A stretch of 64,000 bases of DNA from Pseudorhodoferax sp. Leaf265 (GTDB lineage: Bacteria; Pseudomonadota; Gammaproteobacteria; Burkholderiales; Burkholderiaceae_C), in NCBI RefSeq assembly GCF_001422365.1, contig NZ_LMMT01000012.1, forward strand, positions 312,712 through 376,711, written 5' to 3'. Every line of letters starts with the position of its first letter. The stretch's first letter is position 1. Positions 7,526 through 15,939 of this stretch are shown here, one piece after another. The notes under the pieces were generated by a model. It had not been told where the DNA came from and ran no database searches. It saw nothing but the letters and a program-made list of their open reading frames with translations. A program made the translations under genes and the position numbers.

Positions 7526-9256
7526 ATGAGCCTCGCGATTACCGCACTTGCCGCCTTCGTCGCCGGCATGCTGACCGTCTTCAGCCCCTGCATCCTGCCG
7601 GTGCTGCCTTTCGTCTTCGCACGCCACGACCGGCCCTTCGCGCAGGGCAATCTGCCGCTGCTCGCCGGCATGGTCGCCAGCTTCGCGGCTGTGGCCTCGC
7701 TCGGGGCCGTGGCGGGGGCCTGGGCCGTGCAGCTGAACCAGGTCGGCCGCTGGGCCGCGCTGGCGGCGCTGGCCCTGTTCGCGGCCTCGCTGCTGTCGCC
7801 GCGCCTGGCCGCGTGGTGGAGTGCACCGCTGGTGCGCGCCGGCGAGCGCCTGGCCCGCACGCAGGACCGCAACAGCTGGCGCAGTGCCGCGCTGCTGGGC
7901 GCGGCCACGGGGCTCATCTGGACCCCCTGCGCAGGCCCGGTGCTGGGCGTGGTGCTCTCCACGGCCGCACTGGCGGGGCCCGGCATCCACACCTCGCTGC
8001 TGCTGTTGTCGTACGGCGCCGGTGCGGCCCTGGCGCTGTGGGTGGCGCTGCGGGTCGGCGCCAAGCCGCTGGCCGTCTTGAAGGCCAGGCTGCTGCCCGG
8101 GGTGGCCGGCCGCCGCATCGCAGGCGCCGCCATGCTGGCCGGCGTGGTGGCGGTGGGCACCGGCATCGACACGGGCCTGCTGGCCCGGTTCGGCGGCCTG
8201 GGCGGTGCCGGGGGGCAGGGGCTCGAAGCCGGCCTGCTGCAGCGCGTGCTGCCCGCCGCCCACGCGGACGCACCGCAGCCCAGCCGGCTGCCGGTCGAAT
8301 CCACGCGGGCCAGCCTGGAGGGCGGCACGCGGTGGCTCAACGCCGCGCCGCAGTCCATCCCCGCACTGCGTGGCAAGGTCGTTCTGGTCAACTTCTGGAC
8401 CTACTCCTGCGTCAACTGCCTGCGCACGCTGCCGTATGTGAAGGCCTGGGCGCAGAAGTACGCCGACCGCGGCCTCGTGGTGGTGGGCGTGCACACGCCG
8501 GAGTTCGCGTTCGAGAAGGATGCCGGCAACGTCCGGCGGGCCTTGCAGGATTTGAAGATCGGCTACCCGGTGGTGCAGGACAACGACTTCCGCATCTGGC
8601 GCGGCTTTGGCAACCAGTACTGGCCGGCCCTGTACTTCGTCGATGCGCAGGGCCGCGTGCGGCACCACCAGTTCGGCGAGGGCGGCTACGCGGCGTCCGA
8701 ACGCGTGATCGAGGAACTGCTGCGCGAGGCCGGTGCGCCCGGCGCCGGCGCGGCCCCGCCGGACGTGGTGCCGGACACGCGCGGCCTGGGCCTGGCCGCC
8801 GATGCCGGTAGCCTGCGCAGCCCCGAGACCTACCTCGGCTACGAGAAGGGGAGCAGCCCGCGCGTCGCCGGCCCGGTCGTCGCCGACAGGCCGGCGCACT
8901 ACACGCCTGCCGCGCTGCAGCCCAACACCTGGTCGCTGGCCGGCGCCTGGACCGTCCAACCCGAGTTCGTGGAAGGCATGGAGGTGGGGAGCCGCCTGGC
9001 CGTGCGCTTCCAGGCCCGCGACGCCAACCTGGTGCTCGGCGCAGGCACCGGCGGCCCGGTGCGCTTTCGCCTGACGCTGGACGGCCAGCCGCCCGGCGCG
9101 GACCACGGCACCGACGTGGATGCCGATGGCAACGGCGTGGTGGATGCCACCCGCCTGTACCAGCTGGTGCGCCAGGGCGGCGCGGTGAAGGCCCGCACCG
9201 TGGAGATCCGCTTTCTCGATCCCGGCGCGCGCGGCTACGCCTTCACGTTCGGCTGA
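7526..9256 (+). CDS. dipZ: DipZ-like fusion of CcdA membrane domain and periplasmic thioredoxin domain
   Basis: This 576-residue protein carries electrons across the inner membrane to periplasmic thiols. The N-terminal CcdA/DsbD-like domain (residues 1-235) has Cys22 in SPCILP and Cys135 in TPCAGP, the pair that shuttles reductant. A thioredoxin-like domain follows (about 265-405) with the active site Cys295-Val-Asn-Cys298. The C-terminal 140 residues match the DipZ-type beta-rich domain. It likely forms a transcription unit with the Tat hydrolase just upstream, which suggests that this module keeps exported proteins or peroxidases reduced. Gene order with ohr and a two-component system supports an oxidative-stress role. 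Confidence 0.92.
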   Translation: MSLAITALAAFVAGMLTVFSPCILPVLPFVFARHDRPFAQGNLPLLAGMVASFAAVASLGAVAGAWAVQLNQVGRWAALAALALFAASLLSPRLAAWWSAPLVRAGERLARTQDRNSWRSAALLGAATGLIWTPCAGPVLGVVLSTAALAGPGIHTSLLLLSYGAGAALALWVALRVGAKPLAVLKARLLPGVAGRRIAGAAMLAGVVAVGTGIDTGLLARFGGLGGAGGQGLEAGLLQRVLPAAHADAPQPSRLPVESTRASLEGGTRWLNAAPQSIPALRGKVVLVNFWTYSCVNCLRTLPYVKAWAQKYADRGLVVVGVHTPEFAFEKDAGNVRRALQDLKIGYPVVQDNDFRIWRGFGNQYWPALYFVDAQGRVRHHQFGEGGYAASERVIEELLREAGAPGAGAAPPDVVPDTRGLGLAADAGSLRSPETYLGYEKGSSPRVAGPVVADRPAHYTPAALQPNTWSLAGAWTVQPEFVEGMEVGSRLAVRFQARDANLVLGAGTGGPVRFRLTLDGQPPGADHGTDVDADGNGVVDATRLYQLVRQGGAVKARTVEIRFLDPGARGYAFTFG

Positions 9257-9346
9257 CGCGGCGGCGCGCTCCCTCTTGCTTTTTGTTCCTGCATGCGTGC
9301 AGGTGTTCGGTCGATCTCGGACCACAGCGTCCGACAAGGAAATGCA

Positions 9347-10084
9347 ATGAAAGAAGCAACCACCCCCCGCGGCGCCGCCCTGGTGTTCGGCGGATCGCGC
9401 GGCATCGGCGCCGCCGCCGTGCAGCGCCTGGCGGCCGACGGTTACGCCGTCGCGTTCACCTACGTGTCGCGGCCCGACAGTGCACAGGCACTGGTCGCGC
9501 AGATCACGCAGGCCGGCGGCCAGGCCCATGCCATCGCGGCCGACAGCGCCGACGCCCAGGCCATCCGCAACGCCGTCGCCCAGGCCGTGGAGCGCTTCGG
9601 CGCGCTGCAGGTCGTGGTGGTCAATGCCGGCATCTACAAGGCGGGCCCCATCGACACGGTGCCGCTGGCCGATCTGGACCAGATGCTGGCCATCAACGTG
9701 CGTGGCGTGTTCCTGGCGGTGCAGGCCAGCGTGCCGCATGTGCTGGACGGCGGGCGCATCATCACCATCGGCAGCAACGTGGCGTTGCGCACCGGCCAGG
9801 CCGGCTCCAGCGTCTACCAGCTCACGAAGACCGCGGTGGCCGGCCTGGTCAAGGGGGCGGCGCTGGACCTGGCGCCGCGCGGCATCACGGTCAACAACAT
9901 CCAGCCGGGCCCCATCGAGACGGACCTGACGGCGGACTGGACCGCCGCGCTGGCGCAGCGCAGCCCCTTGCAGCGCGTCGGCAAGCCGCAGGAGATCGGG
10001 GCCCTGGTCTCCTATCTGGCGCGCGAGGAGTCGGGGTACATGACCGGGGCCAGCCTGACCATCGACGGCGGCTTCACGCTGTGA
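9347..10084 (+). CDS. Short-chain dehydrogenase/reductase (SDR)
   Basis: The 245-residue protein is a classical NAD(P)-dependent SDR. It has the cofactor motif GGSRGIGAAA near residue 13-22, the NAG motif, the catalytic Ser near 144 and Tyr157-xxx-Lys161 in SVYQLTK. C-terminal GYMTGASLTIDGGF is typical. The ATG at 9347 has AAGGA a few bases upstream; a longer start at 9293 is less likely. It follows dipZ on the same strand after 90 bp and is convergent with the LysR gene at 10103. The substrate cannot be told; relatives reduce a wide range of keto compounds. Confidence 0.92.
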   Translation: MKEATTPRGAALVFGGSRGIGAAAVQRLAADGYAVAFTYVSRPDSAQALVAQITQAGGQAHAIAADSADAQAIRNAVAQAVERFGALQVVVVNAGIYKAGPIDTVPLADLDQMLAINVRGVFLAVQASVPHVLDGGRIITIGSNVALRTGQAGSSVYQLTKTAVAGLVKGAALDLAPRGITVNNIQPGPIETDLTADWTAALAQRSPLQRVGKPQEIGALVSYLAREESGYMTGASLTIDGGFTL

Positions 10085-10102
10085 GCCCCGCCGGTGGCGG
10101 CA

Positions 10103-11017
10103 TCACCAGCCACCGTCGCCATCGCGCCGGTGGGTCTCGAACGCCGCCATCAGAAAATCCACCAGCGCGCGCGTCTTGGCCGACAGGTGGCTGCGCGTGG
10201 GAAACACCGCATGGATGTCGGCCGCCGGCAGCTGCCATTGCGGCAGCACCGGCCGCAGCCGGCCCGAGCGCAGGAGAGGCGCGACCTCCCAGAGCGAGCG
10301 CATCAGGATACCGTGGCCGTCCAGCGCCCAGCCGACCACGCTCTCGCCGTCGTTGGCCGCCAGCGGGCCGCGCACCTTGACCTTCTCCGAACGCCCGCCG
10401 CACTGCAGCTGCCAGGTGCCGAAGGTCTCGTCGTGCTCGCGGATGAACAGACAGGCATGGCGCGCCAGTTCGCGCGGGTGCTCGGGCGTGCCGGCCGCGT
10501 CCAGGTAGGCGGCCGAGGCGCACAGCACGCGCCGGTTGTGCGCGAGCAGCCGCGCGGTGAGGTTGGAGTCGGGCAGATCGCCGAGCCGGATCTGCAGGTC
10601 CAGGCCCTGGCCGACCAGGTCCACGGGCCGGTCCGTCAGCTGCAGCTGCACCTCGACGGCCGGAAACTGGCGCGCGAAGCCCGAGAGCGCCGGCGCGATG
10701 TGCTTGCGGCCGAAGCCCAGCGTGGCGGCCACGCGCAGCAGGCCGGCCGGCTTCTCGCTGCTGCCCGAGACGGCGCGCTCCAGCGCCTCCAGGTCGGCCA
10801 GCACGCGCGCGCCCTCGACCAGGTACATCTCGCCCTCGGGCGTGAGGCCGATGCGCCGCGTGGTCCGCTGCAGCAGGCGCACGCCGAGCCGGCGCTCGAT
10901 CGCCGCCAGCCGCTTGCTGACCGCGGCCGGCGTGTTGCCCAGCTCCTGGGCGGCCAGCGTGAAGTTGCCGGCCTTGACCAGTTGCGCGAAGAAGGCAAGG
11001 TCGGTAATGGCGGTCAT
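10103..11017 (-). CDS. LysR-family transcriptional regulator
   Basis: A 304-residue LysR protein of the DmlR/YafC-like group. Its helix-turn-helix occupies residues 5-62 (FTLAAQELGNTPAAVSKRLAAIERRLG) and the recognition segment ends with RTTRRIGLTPEGE. The effector domain includes the DLQIRLGDLPDSNLTARLL segment typical of this subgroup. It is divergent from leuCD and a dehalogenase-like gene starting at 11093, with only 75 bp between start codons, so it most likely controls that operon. ATG at 11017 was preferred since upstream in-frame sequence does not extend the helix-turn-helix domain. Confidence 0.92.
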   Translation of the reverse strand: MTAITDLAFFAQLVKAGNFTLAAQELGNTPAAVSKRLAAIERRLGVRLLQRTTRRIGLTPEGEMYLVEGARVLADLEALERAVSGSSEKPAGLLRVAATLGFGRKHIAPALSGFARQFPAVEVQLQLTDRPVDLVGQGLDLQIRLGDLPDSNLTARLLAHNRRVLCASAAYLDAAGTPEHPRELARHACLFIREHDETFGTWQLQCGGRSEKVKVRGPLAANDGESVVGWALDGHGILMRSLWEVAPLLRSGRLRPVLPQWQLPAADIHAVFPTRSHLSAKTRALVDFLMAAFETHRRDGDGGW

Positions 11018-11092
11018 TGGTGAGGTTGAAGTAACAAATGCTGTGCCATGGAGGCGAATTATTGTTTCCAGGATCAGCATTACGCTTGCGCC

Positions 11093-12505
11093 ATGCCCCC
11101 ACGCACCCTCTACCGCAAGCTGGTCGACAGCCACACCGTGGCCGCGCTCGACGACGAGAACATCCTGCTGTTCTGCGACCTGCATCTCATGAACGAGTAC
11201 ACCAGCCCGCAGGCCTTCACCGGGCTGGACGAGCGGGGCCGCGGCGTGCCCATGCCGGGCCAGAACGTGGCCGTCGTGAGCCACATCATCCCCACGCACC
11301 CGGGCAAGGTCCGCGTGATCGCCGATGCGGCCTCGGCGCTGCAGGCCAGCAAGCTGCACAGCAACTGCGCTCAGTTCGGCATCCCGCTGTTCGACACCAA
11401 CGATGCGCTGCAGGGCATCGAGCATGTGGTCGCGCCCGAGCACGGCATGGTGCGCCCCGGCATGGTCATCATCTGCGGCGACAGCCACACCACGACCTAC
11501 GGCGCGCTCGGCGCCCTGGGTTTCGGCATCGGCACGACCGAGGTCGAGCATGTGCTGGCCACGCAGACGCTGGCCTACCGCGTCGCGCGCAGCATGCACA
11601 TCCGTGTCGACGGCGAACTGCCCGCGGGCAGCACGGCCAAGGACCTGGTGCTCGCCGTGATCGGCCGCATCGGCGCGCAGGGCGCGCGCGGCTGCGTGGT
11701 CGAGTACAGCGGCAGCGCCGTCGATGCGCTGTCGGTCGAGGCCCGCTTCACGCTGTGCAACATGACGGTGGAGGCCGGCGCGCGCGGCGCGCTGGTCGCG
11801 CCGGACCGCAAGGCCGTGGACTACGTGCTGGCGCGCGCGCCCGACCTGGCCGCGCACCGCACGGCGGCGCTCGCGGCCTGGCAGGACCTGCGCACGGATG
11901 CGGGCGCGGTCTTCGACGTGGAACACCGTTTCGACGCCAGCCACATCGCACCGCAGGTGAGCTGGGGCACCAGCCCGGACCAGGTGGCGGCCATCGACGG
12001 CCATGTGCCGCAGTTGGCGGACCTGCCGGCAGGCCCCGCGCGCAGCAGCGCGCAGCGCGCCATGGCCTACGCCCGGCTTGCGGCCGGCGCGGCGATCGCG
12101 GGCACCCCGATCCAGCACGTGTTCATCGGCTCGTGCACCAACGGCCGCATCGAGGATCTGCGCGCGGCAGCCGGCGTCGCACGCGGCCGGCAGGTGGCAC
12201 CCGGCGTGCGGGCCATGGTCGTGCCGGGCTCGGGCGCGGTGAAGGCGGCGGCGGAGGCCGAGGGCCTGGACCGCGTGTTCCTGGCGGCCGGCTTCGAGTG
12301 GCGCAACCCGGGCTGCTCCATGTGCCTGGCCATGAACGACGACGTGCTGGCCGAGGGCATGCGCTGCGCCTCCACGACCAACCGCAACTTCGAAGGGCGC
12401 CAGGGCCGCGGCGCCATCACCCACCTCATGGGCCCGGCCATGGCCGCCGCGGCCGCCGTCACGGGCCGCATCACCGACGTCCGCCAACTGGAGCTGCTGC
12501 CATGA
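11093..12505 (+). CDS. leuC: 3-isopropylmalate dehydratase large subunit-like protein (LeuC family)
   Basis: This 470-residue protein belongs to the aconitase superfamily, LeuC branch. It binds a [4Fe-4S] cluster through Cys348 (IGSCTNGR), Cys408 and Cys411 (NPGCSMC), and has the GDSHTTTYGALGALGFGIGTTEVEHVLATQTL signature in two parts near residue 125-160. LeuC with LeuD isomerises 2- to 3-isopropylmalate in leucine synthesis. Here the pair sits with a dehalogenase-like hydrolase and under a divergent LysR, away from leuB and leuA, so it may be a catabolic paralogue acting on another alkylmalate. Its stop overlaps the leuD ATG by four bases. Confidence 0.9.
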   Translation: MPPRTLYRKLVDSHTVAALDDENILLFCDLHLMNEYTSPQAFTGLDERGRGVPMPGQNVAVVSHIIPTHPGKVRVIADAASALQASKLHSNCAQFGIPLFDTNDALQGIEHVVAPEHGMVRPGMVIICGDSHTTTYGALGALGFGIGTTEVEHVLATQTLAYRVARSMHIRVDGELPAGSTAKDLVLAVIGRIGAQGARGCVVEYSGSAVDALSVEARFTLCNMTVEAGARGALVAPDRKAVDYVLARAPDLAAHRTAALAAWQDLRTDAGAVFDVEHRFDASHIAPQVSWGTSPDQVAAIDGHVPQLADLPAGPARSSAQRAMAYARLAAGAAIAGTPIQHVFIGSCTNGRIEDLRAAAGVARGRQVAPGVRAMVVPGSGAVKAAAEAEGLDRVFLAAGFEWRNPGCSMCLAMNDDVLAEGMRCASTTNRNFEGRQGRGAITHLMGPAMAAAAAVTGRITDVRQLELLP

Positions 12506-13164
12506 CCGACCACCTTCGCATCCAGGGCCGCGCGGCTGCGCTGCGCATCGAGAACCTGGACACCGACCAGATCATGCCCAAGCAGTTCCTGCGCGGCATC
12601 GACAAGTCCGGCCTGAAGGAAGGCCTGCTCTACGACCTGCGCTTCGACACACAGGGCCGGCCGCGGCCGGACTGCGTGCTGAACCGTGCTGGCTACGCGG
12701 GCGTGTCGATGCTGGTGGGCGGCTCCAACTTCGGCTGCGGCTCCAGCCGCGAGCATGCGGTCTGGGGGCTGCAGCAGTTCGGCATCCGGGCCATCGTGGC
12801 GCCCAGCTTCGCGGAGATCTTCCATGCCAATGCCATGAACAACGGGCTGCTGCTGGTGGCACTGCCGGCCGCGCAGATCGCGCAGCTCATGGACGATGCG
12901 GACGACCCGGCGACCAATGCAGTGGACATCGACCTGGCTGCGCAGACCCTGGCCAGCCGCAGCGTGCAGGCCCGCTTCGACCTGCTGCCGCGGCACCGGC
13001 GCATGTTCCTCGAAGGCCTGGACAGCATCGGCCTGTCGCTGACCTACCGTGCGCAGACCGAGGCCTTCGCGCAGCGCCACTGGGCCGCGCAGCCCTGGCT
13101 GCGCGACGTGGCCGCACGCACACGCCAGCGGCTGGACGGCGGCGCCGCTAGGATCGCGCCATGA
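12502..13164 (+). CDS. leuD: 3-isopropylmalate dehydratase small subunit-like protein (LeuD family)
   Basis: The 220-residue protein is the swivelling-domain subunit that pairs with LeuC. It keeps the substrate-specificity region DTDQIMPKQFLR near residue 21 and the phosphate/carboxylate loop GGSNFGCGSSREHA near 73-86. Length and order (large subunit, then small) match bacterial leuCD. Translation is coupled at both ends: ATGA overlap with leuC and again with the hydrolase gene at 13161. Whether it serves leucine synthesis or a catabolic pathway depends on whether another leuCD set exists elsewhere, which cannot be seen here. Confidence 0.9.
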   Translation: MTDHLRIQGRAAALRIENLDTDQIMPKQFLRGIDKSGLKEGLLYDLRFDTQGRPRPDCVLNRAGYAGVSMLVGGSNFGCGSSREHAVWGLQQFGIRAIVAPSFAEIFHANAMNNGLLLVALPAAQIAQLMDDADDPATNAVDIDLAAQTLASRSVQARFDLLPRHRRMFLEGLDSIGLSLTYRAQTEAFAQRHWAAQPWLRDVAARTRQRLDGGAARIAP

Positions 13165-14057
13165 CGGACACCCCCCTGTTCCCGGGCTTTCGCCCGCACC
13201 TGGCCGAGGTCGGCGACGGCCTGTACATCCACGCGCTGGTCGGCGGCGAGGGCCCGCCGCTGCTCTTGCTGCACGGCCATCCGCAGACGCACGCGATCTG
13301 GCACAAGGTGGCACCGACGCTGGCCGAACGCTTCACGCTGGTGCTGGCCGACCTGCGCGGCTACGGCGGCTCGTCCAAGCCGGCCGGCGACGCGGACCAC
13401 GCCAATTACAGCAAGCGCACGATGGCGAGCGACATGCTGGTGCTCATGCGGTCGCTGGGGCATGCGCGCTTCGACGTGCTCGCGCACGACCGCGGCGCGC
13501 GCGTGGCGCACCGGCTGGCCGTCGACCACGCCGATGCCGTGCGCCGGCTCGTGCTGCTGGACATCGCGCCCACGCTGGCCATGTACGAGCAGACCACGGA
13601 GGCTTTTGCGCGCGCCTATTGGCACTGGTTCTTCCTGATCCAGCCCGCGCCGCTGCCCGAGCGCCTGATCGAGGCCGACCCCGGCGCCTACCTGCGCGAC
13701 GTGGTGGGCCGGCGCAGCGCCGGCCTGGCGCCGTTCGACCCGCGCGCGCTGGCCGCCTACGAGGCGGGCCTGCGCCAACCCGGTGCCGCGCACGGCCTGT
13801 GCGAGGACTACCGTGCCTCGGCCGGCATCGACCTCGAACACGACCGCGCCGACCGCGCGGCCGGCCGCAAGCTGACGGTCCCGCTGCTCGCGCTGTGGGG
13901 CGAGGAAGGCGTGGTGCACCGCTGCTTCGACCCACTGGCCGAATGGCAGCGGGTCGCAACCGATGTGCGCGGCCGTCCGCTGCCCTGCGGCCACTACATC
14001 GCCGAAGAAGCGCCGCAGGCGCTGCTGGACGCAGTGCTTCCCTTCCTGGCGGCCTAA
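13161..14057 (+). CDS. Alpha/beta hydrolase of the haloacetate (fluoroacetate) dehalogenase type
   Basis: This 298-residue protein has the motifs of fluoroacetate dehalogenase/DehH1. These are the oxyanion motif HGHPQTHAIWHK starting at His38, DLRGYGGSSKP near 65-75, the nucleophile Asp110 in AHDRGAR and His278 in GHYIAEE. An aspartate nucleophile followed by Arg is characteristic of hydrolytic C-halogen bond cleavage or related hydrolysis. It is the third gene of the leuCD operon, joined by a 4-base overlap, which is an unusual partner for these enzymes. Its stop shares bases with the stop of the convergent EamA gene. Confidence 0.87.
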   Translation: MTDTPLFPGFRPHLAEVGDGLYIHALVGGEGPPLLLLHGHPQTHAIWHKVAPTLAERFTLVLADLRGYGGSSKPAGDADHANYSKRTMASDMLVLMRSLGHARFDVLAHDRGARVAHRLAVDHADAVRRLVLLDIAPTLAMYEQTTEAFARAYWHWFFLIQPAPLPERLIEADPGAYLRDVVGRRSAGLAPFDPRALAAYEAGLRQPGAAHGLCEDYRASAGIDLEHDRADRAAGRKLTVPLLALWGEEGVVHRCFDPLAEWQRVATDVRGRPLPCGHYIAEEAPQALLDAVLPFLAA

Positions 14058-14980
14058 AGCTGCAGGCAGATCCCGACCAGCCCCAGCAGCACCAGCGCCA
14101 GGCCCCAGCGCTCGCCCGCGCGCAGCTTCTCGCGGAAGATGCGGCGCGAGACCAGCAGGCTGAAGAAGACCTCGACCAGGCCCAGCGTGCGCACGTCGGC
14201 GGCGGGCTGGATGGCCATGGCCGTGAACCAGCCCGTGGAGGCCAGCGCGCCCATGGCGCCGGCCAGGATGGACACGCGCCAGACCCGCGCCGTGGTGGCC
14301 AGGGCCGCCGGATCGCGCGCGGCGAGCCAGCCGCCCAGCAGCAGGCTTTGCAGCAGCTGGGCCCAGAGCACGCCCCAGCCGCCCAGCAGCCAGGGCGCCA
14401 CGTCGGTCATGGACAGGGCCGCGCCGCGAAAGCCCACGGCCGACAGCGCGAAGCAGGCGCCCGAGGCGATGCCGTACAGCACGGCCTGGCTGCCGCCGCG
14501 GGCCGCCGCGGCGCCCGGGGCCGCCGCGCGCGCCGGCAGCGAGAGCAGCACCACGCCCAGCGTGGCCAGCAGCATCGCCAGCGCGGCCAGCCAGGTCGGC
14601 ACCTCGTGCAGGAACAGCGTGGAGAACAGCGCGACCTGCAGCACCTCGGTCTTGGAAAACGCCACACCGACGATGAAGTTGCGCTGCTGCATGGCCTTGA
14701 GCAGGCAGGCCGTGGCCAGCAACTGGGCCACGGCGCCCATGGCGACCCAGCCGAAGTAGCCGACATGGAAGGCCGGTACCGGCCGGCCCGAGAGCTGCTG
14801 CGCCAGCGCCACGAACACCAGCGCGAACGGCAGGCCGTAGAGGAAGCGGGCCAGCGTGGCGGCCAAGGTGCCGGCCTGGCTGACGAGGCTGCGCTGAGCG
14901 GCGTTGCGGACGGTCTGCGCCAGCGCGGCGGCCAGCGTGATCGGGATCCAGGCCCAGGCGGGCAGAGCGGGAATGTCCAT
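14054..14980 (-). CDS. EamA/DMT-superfamily membrane transporter
   Basis: The 308-residue protein is almost wholly hydrophobic with about ten predicted helices in two repeats, the DMT/EamA architecture used for export of amino acids and metabolites. The second half contains ALSAVGFRGAAL and the TLGLVEVFFSLLVSRRIFREKL segment, typical of the second EamA repeat end. ATG at 14980 was selected because upstream in-frame sequence is charged and unrelated. It is monocistronic. Its stop codon (14054-14056) overlaps that of the convergent dehalogenase-like gene in the tetranucleotide CTAA. Confidence 0.88.
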   Translation of the reverse strand: MDIPALPAWAWIPITLAAALAQTVRNAAQRSLVSQAGTLAATLARFLYGLPFALVFVALAQQLSGRPVPAFHVGYFGWVAMGAVAQLLATACLLKAMQQRNFIVGVAFSKTEVLQVALFSTLFLHEVPTWLAALAMLLATLGVVLLSLPARAAAPGAAAARGGSQAVLYGIASGACFALSAVGFRGAALSMTDVAPWLLGGWGVLWAQLLQSLLLGGWLAARDPAALATTARVWRVSILAGAMGALASTGWFTAMAIQPAADVRTLGLVEVFFSLLVSRRIFREKLRAGERWGLALVLLGLVGICLQL

Positions 14981-15102
14981 GGTGGGGCGGCGAGCGTAGC
15001 GTAGAACCAGCGGCCCCGCGCCTCGTGCTTGGCGATGCGTGCCATGCTTGAAAACGGCGGGCGCGCCTCCAGTTGCCCGGATCACACTGCCGCCCGATCC
15101 GC

Positions 15103-15939
15103 ATGCCCATGCTTTCCCAGTTCCTGTTCGGCGCCGTCCTGCTCGGCGCGCTGGTGGCCGTGCTGGGCATCGCGCTGGCGCCGGCTTGGCGGGCCTGGCG
15201 CCGCCGCGCGCTGGCGCGCCAGCCGTTTCCTTCGCCCTGGCGGCGTGTGCTGGCGCGCCATGTGCCGCAGGTGCGCCGCCTGCCGGCGGACCTGCAGCTG
15301 AAACTCAAGCAGCGCATGCAGGTCTTCATCGCCGAGAAGCCCTTCATCGGCTGCAACGGCCTGGTCGTGACCGAGGCCATGCGCGTGGTCGTCGCGGCCC
15401 AGGCCTGCCTGCTGCTGCTGGGCCGGCCCGAAGGCCATTTCGCCAACCTGCGCCAGGTGCTGCTGTACCCGGGCGCCTTCCTGGTCGACCGCGTGCGCAC
15501 CGAGGCCGGCGGCGTGCTGCGCGACGAGCGCCAGGCGCTCGCCGGCGAATCCTGGTCGCAAGGCCAGGTCGTGCTGTCCTGGGACGACGTGCTGGCCGGC
15601 GCGGCCGACCCGGTGGATGGCCGCAACGTGGTGGTGCACGAGTTCGCGCACCAGCTCGACCAGGCCGATGGCCAGTCCAACGGCGCGCCGCCGCTGCCAC
15701 GGGGCATGAGCGCGGCGCGTTGGACGCGCGTGCTGCAGGCCGAATTCGATCGGTTGCAGCGCCAGCTGGCGGCGGGTGAGCCCAACCTGCTTGGCGACTA
15801 CGCCGCGACCAACCCGGCCGAGTTCTTCGCGGTGGCGTCCGAGGTGTTCTTCGAGCAGGGCCCGCAGCTGGCGGCCGAGCGGCCGGCGCTGTACACCGAG
15901 CTGCAGGCCTTCTACGGCGTCGACCCGACGGCCTGGTGA
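15103..15939 (+). CDS. mtfA: MtfA/M90-family zinc metallopeptidase
   Basis: A 278-residue protein similar to MtfA, the aminopeptidase-like protein that binds and inactivates the Mlc repressor in enterobacteria. The zinc motif HEFAH lies at residues 179-183 with downstream glutamate in NPAEFFAVASEVFFEQ. Unlike E. coli MtfA it begins with a single hydrophobic segment (residues 4-25), so it may be membrane-anchored. ATG at 15103 is preferred over a TTG at 15073; another ATG is at 15109. Its last 28 bases overlap the end of the convergent ABC exporter gene. Confidence 0.88.
   Translation: MPMLSQFLFGAVLLGALVAVLGIALAPAWRAWRRRALARQPFPSPWRRVLARHVPQVRRLPADLQLKLKQRMQVFIAEKPFIGCNGLVVTEAMRVVVAAQACLLLLGRPEGHFANLRQVLLYPGAFLVDRVRTEAGGVLRDERQALAGESWSQGQVVLSWDDVLAGAADPVDGRNVVVHEFAHQLDQADGQSNGAPPLPRGMSAARWTRVLQAEFDRLQRQLAAGEPNLLGDYAATNPAEFFAVASEVFFEQGPQLAAERPALYTELQAFYGVDPTAW

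Noticed and set aside
13044-15785. A minus-strand open frame of more than 900 codons
   Set aside because: It crosses a dehalogenase-like gene, the EamA gene in another frame and mtfA; the composition is Arg/Ala/Gly-rich and no motif is seen.
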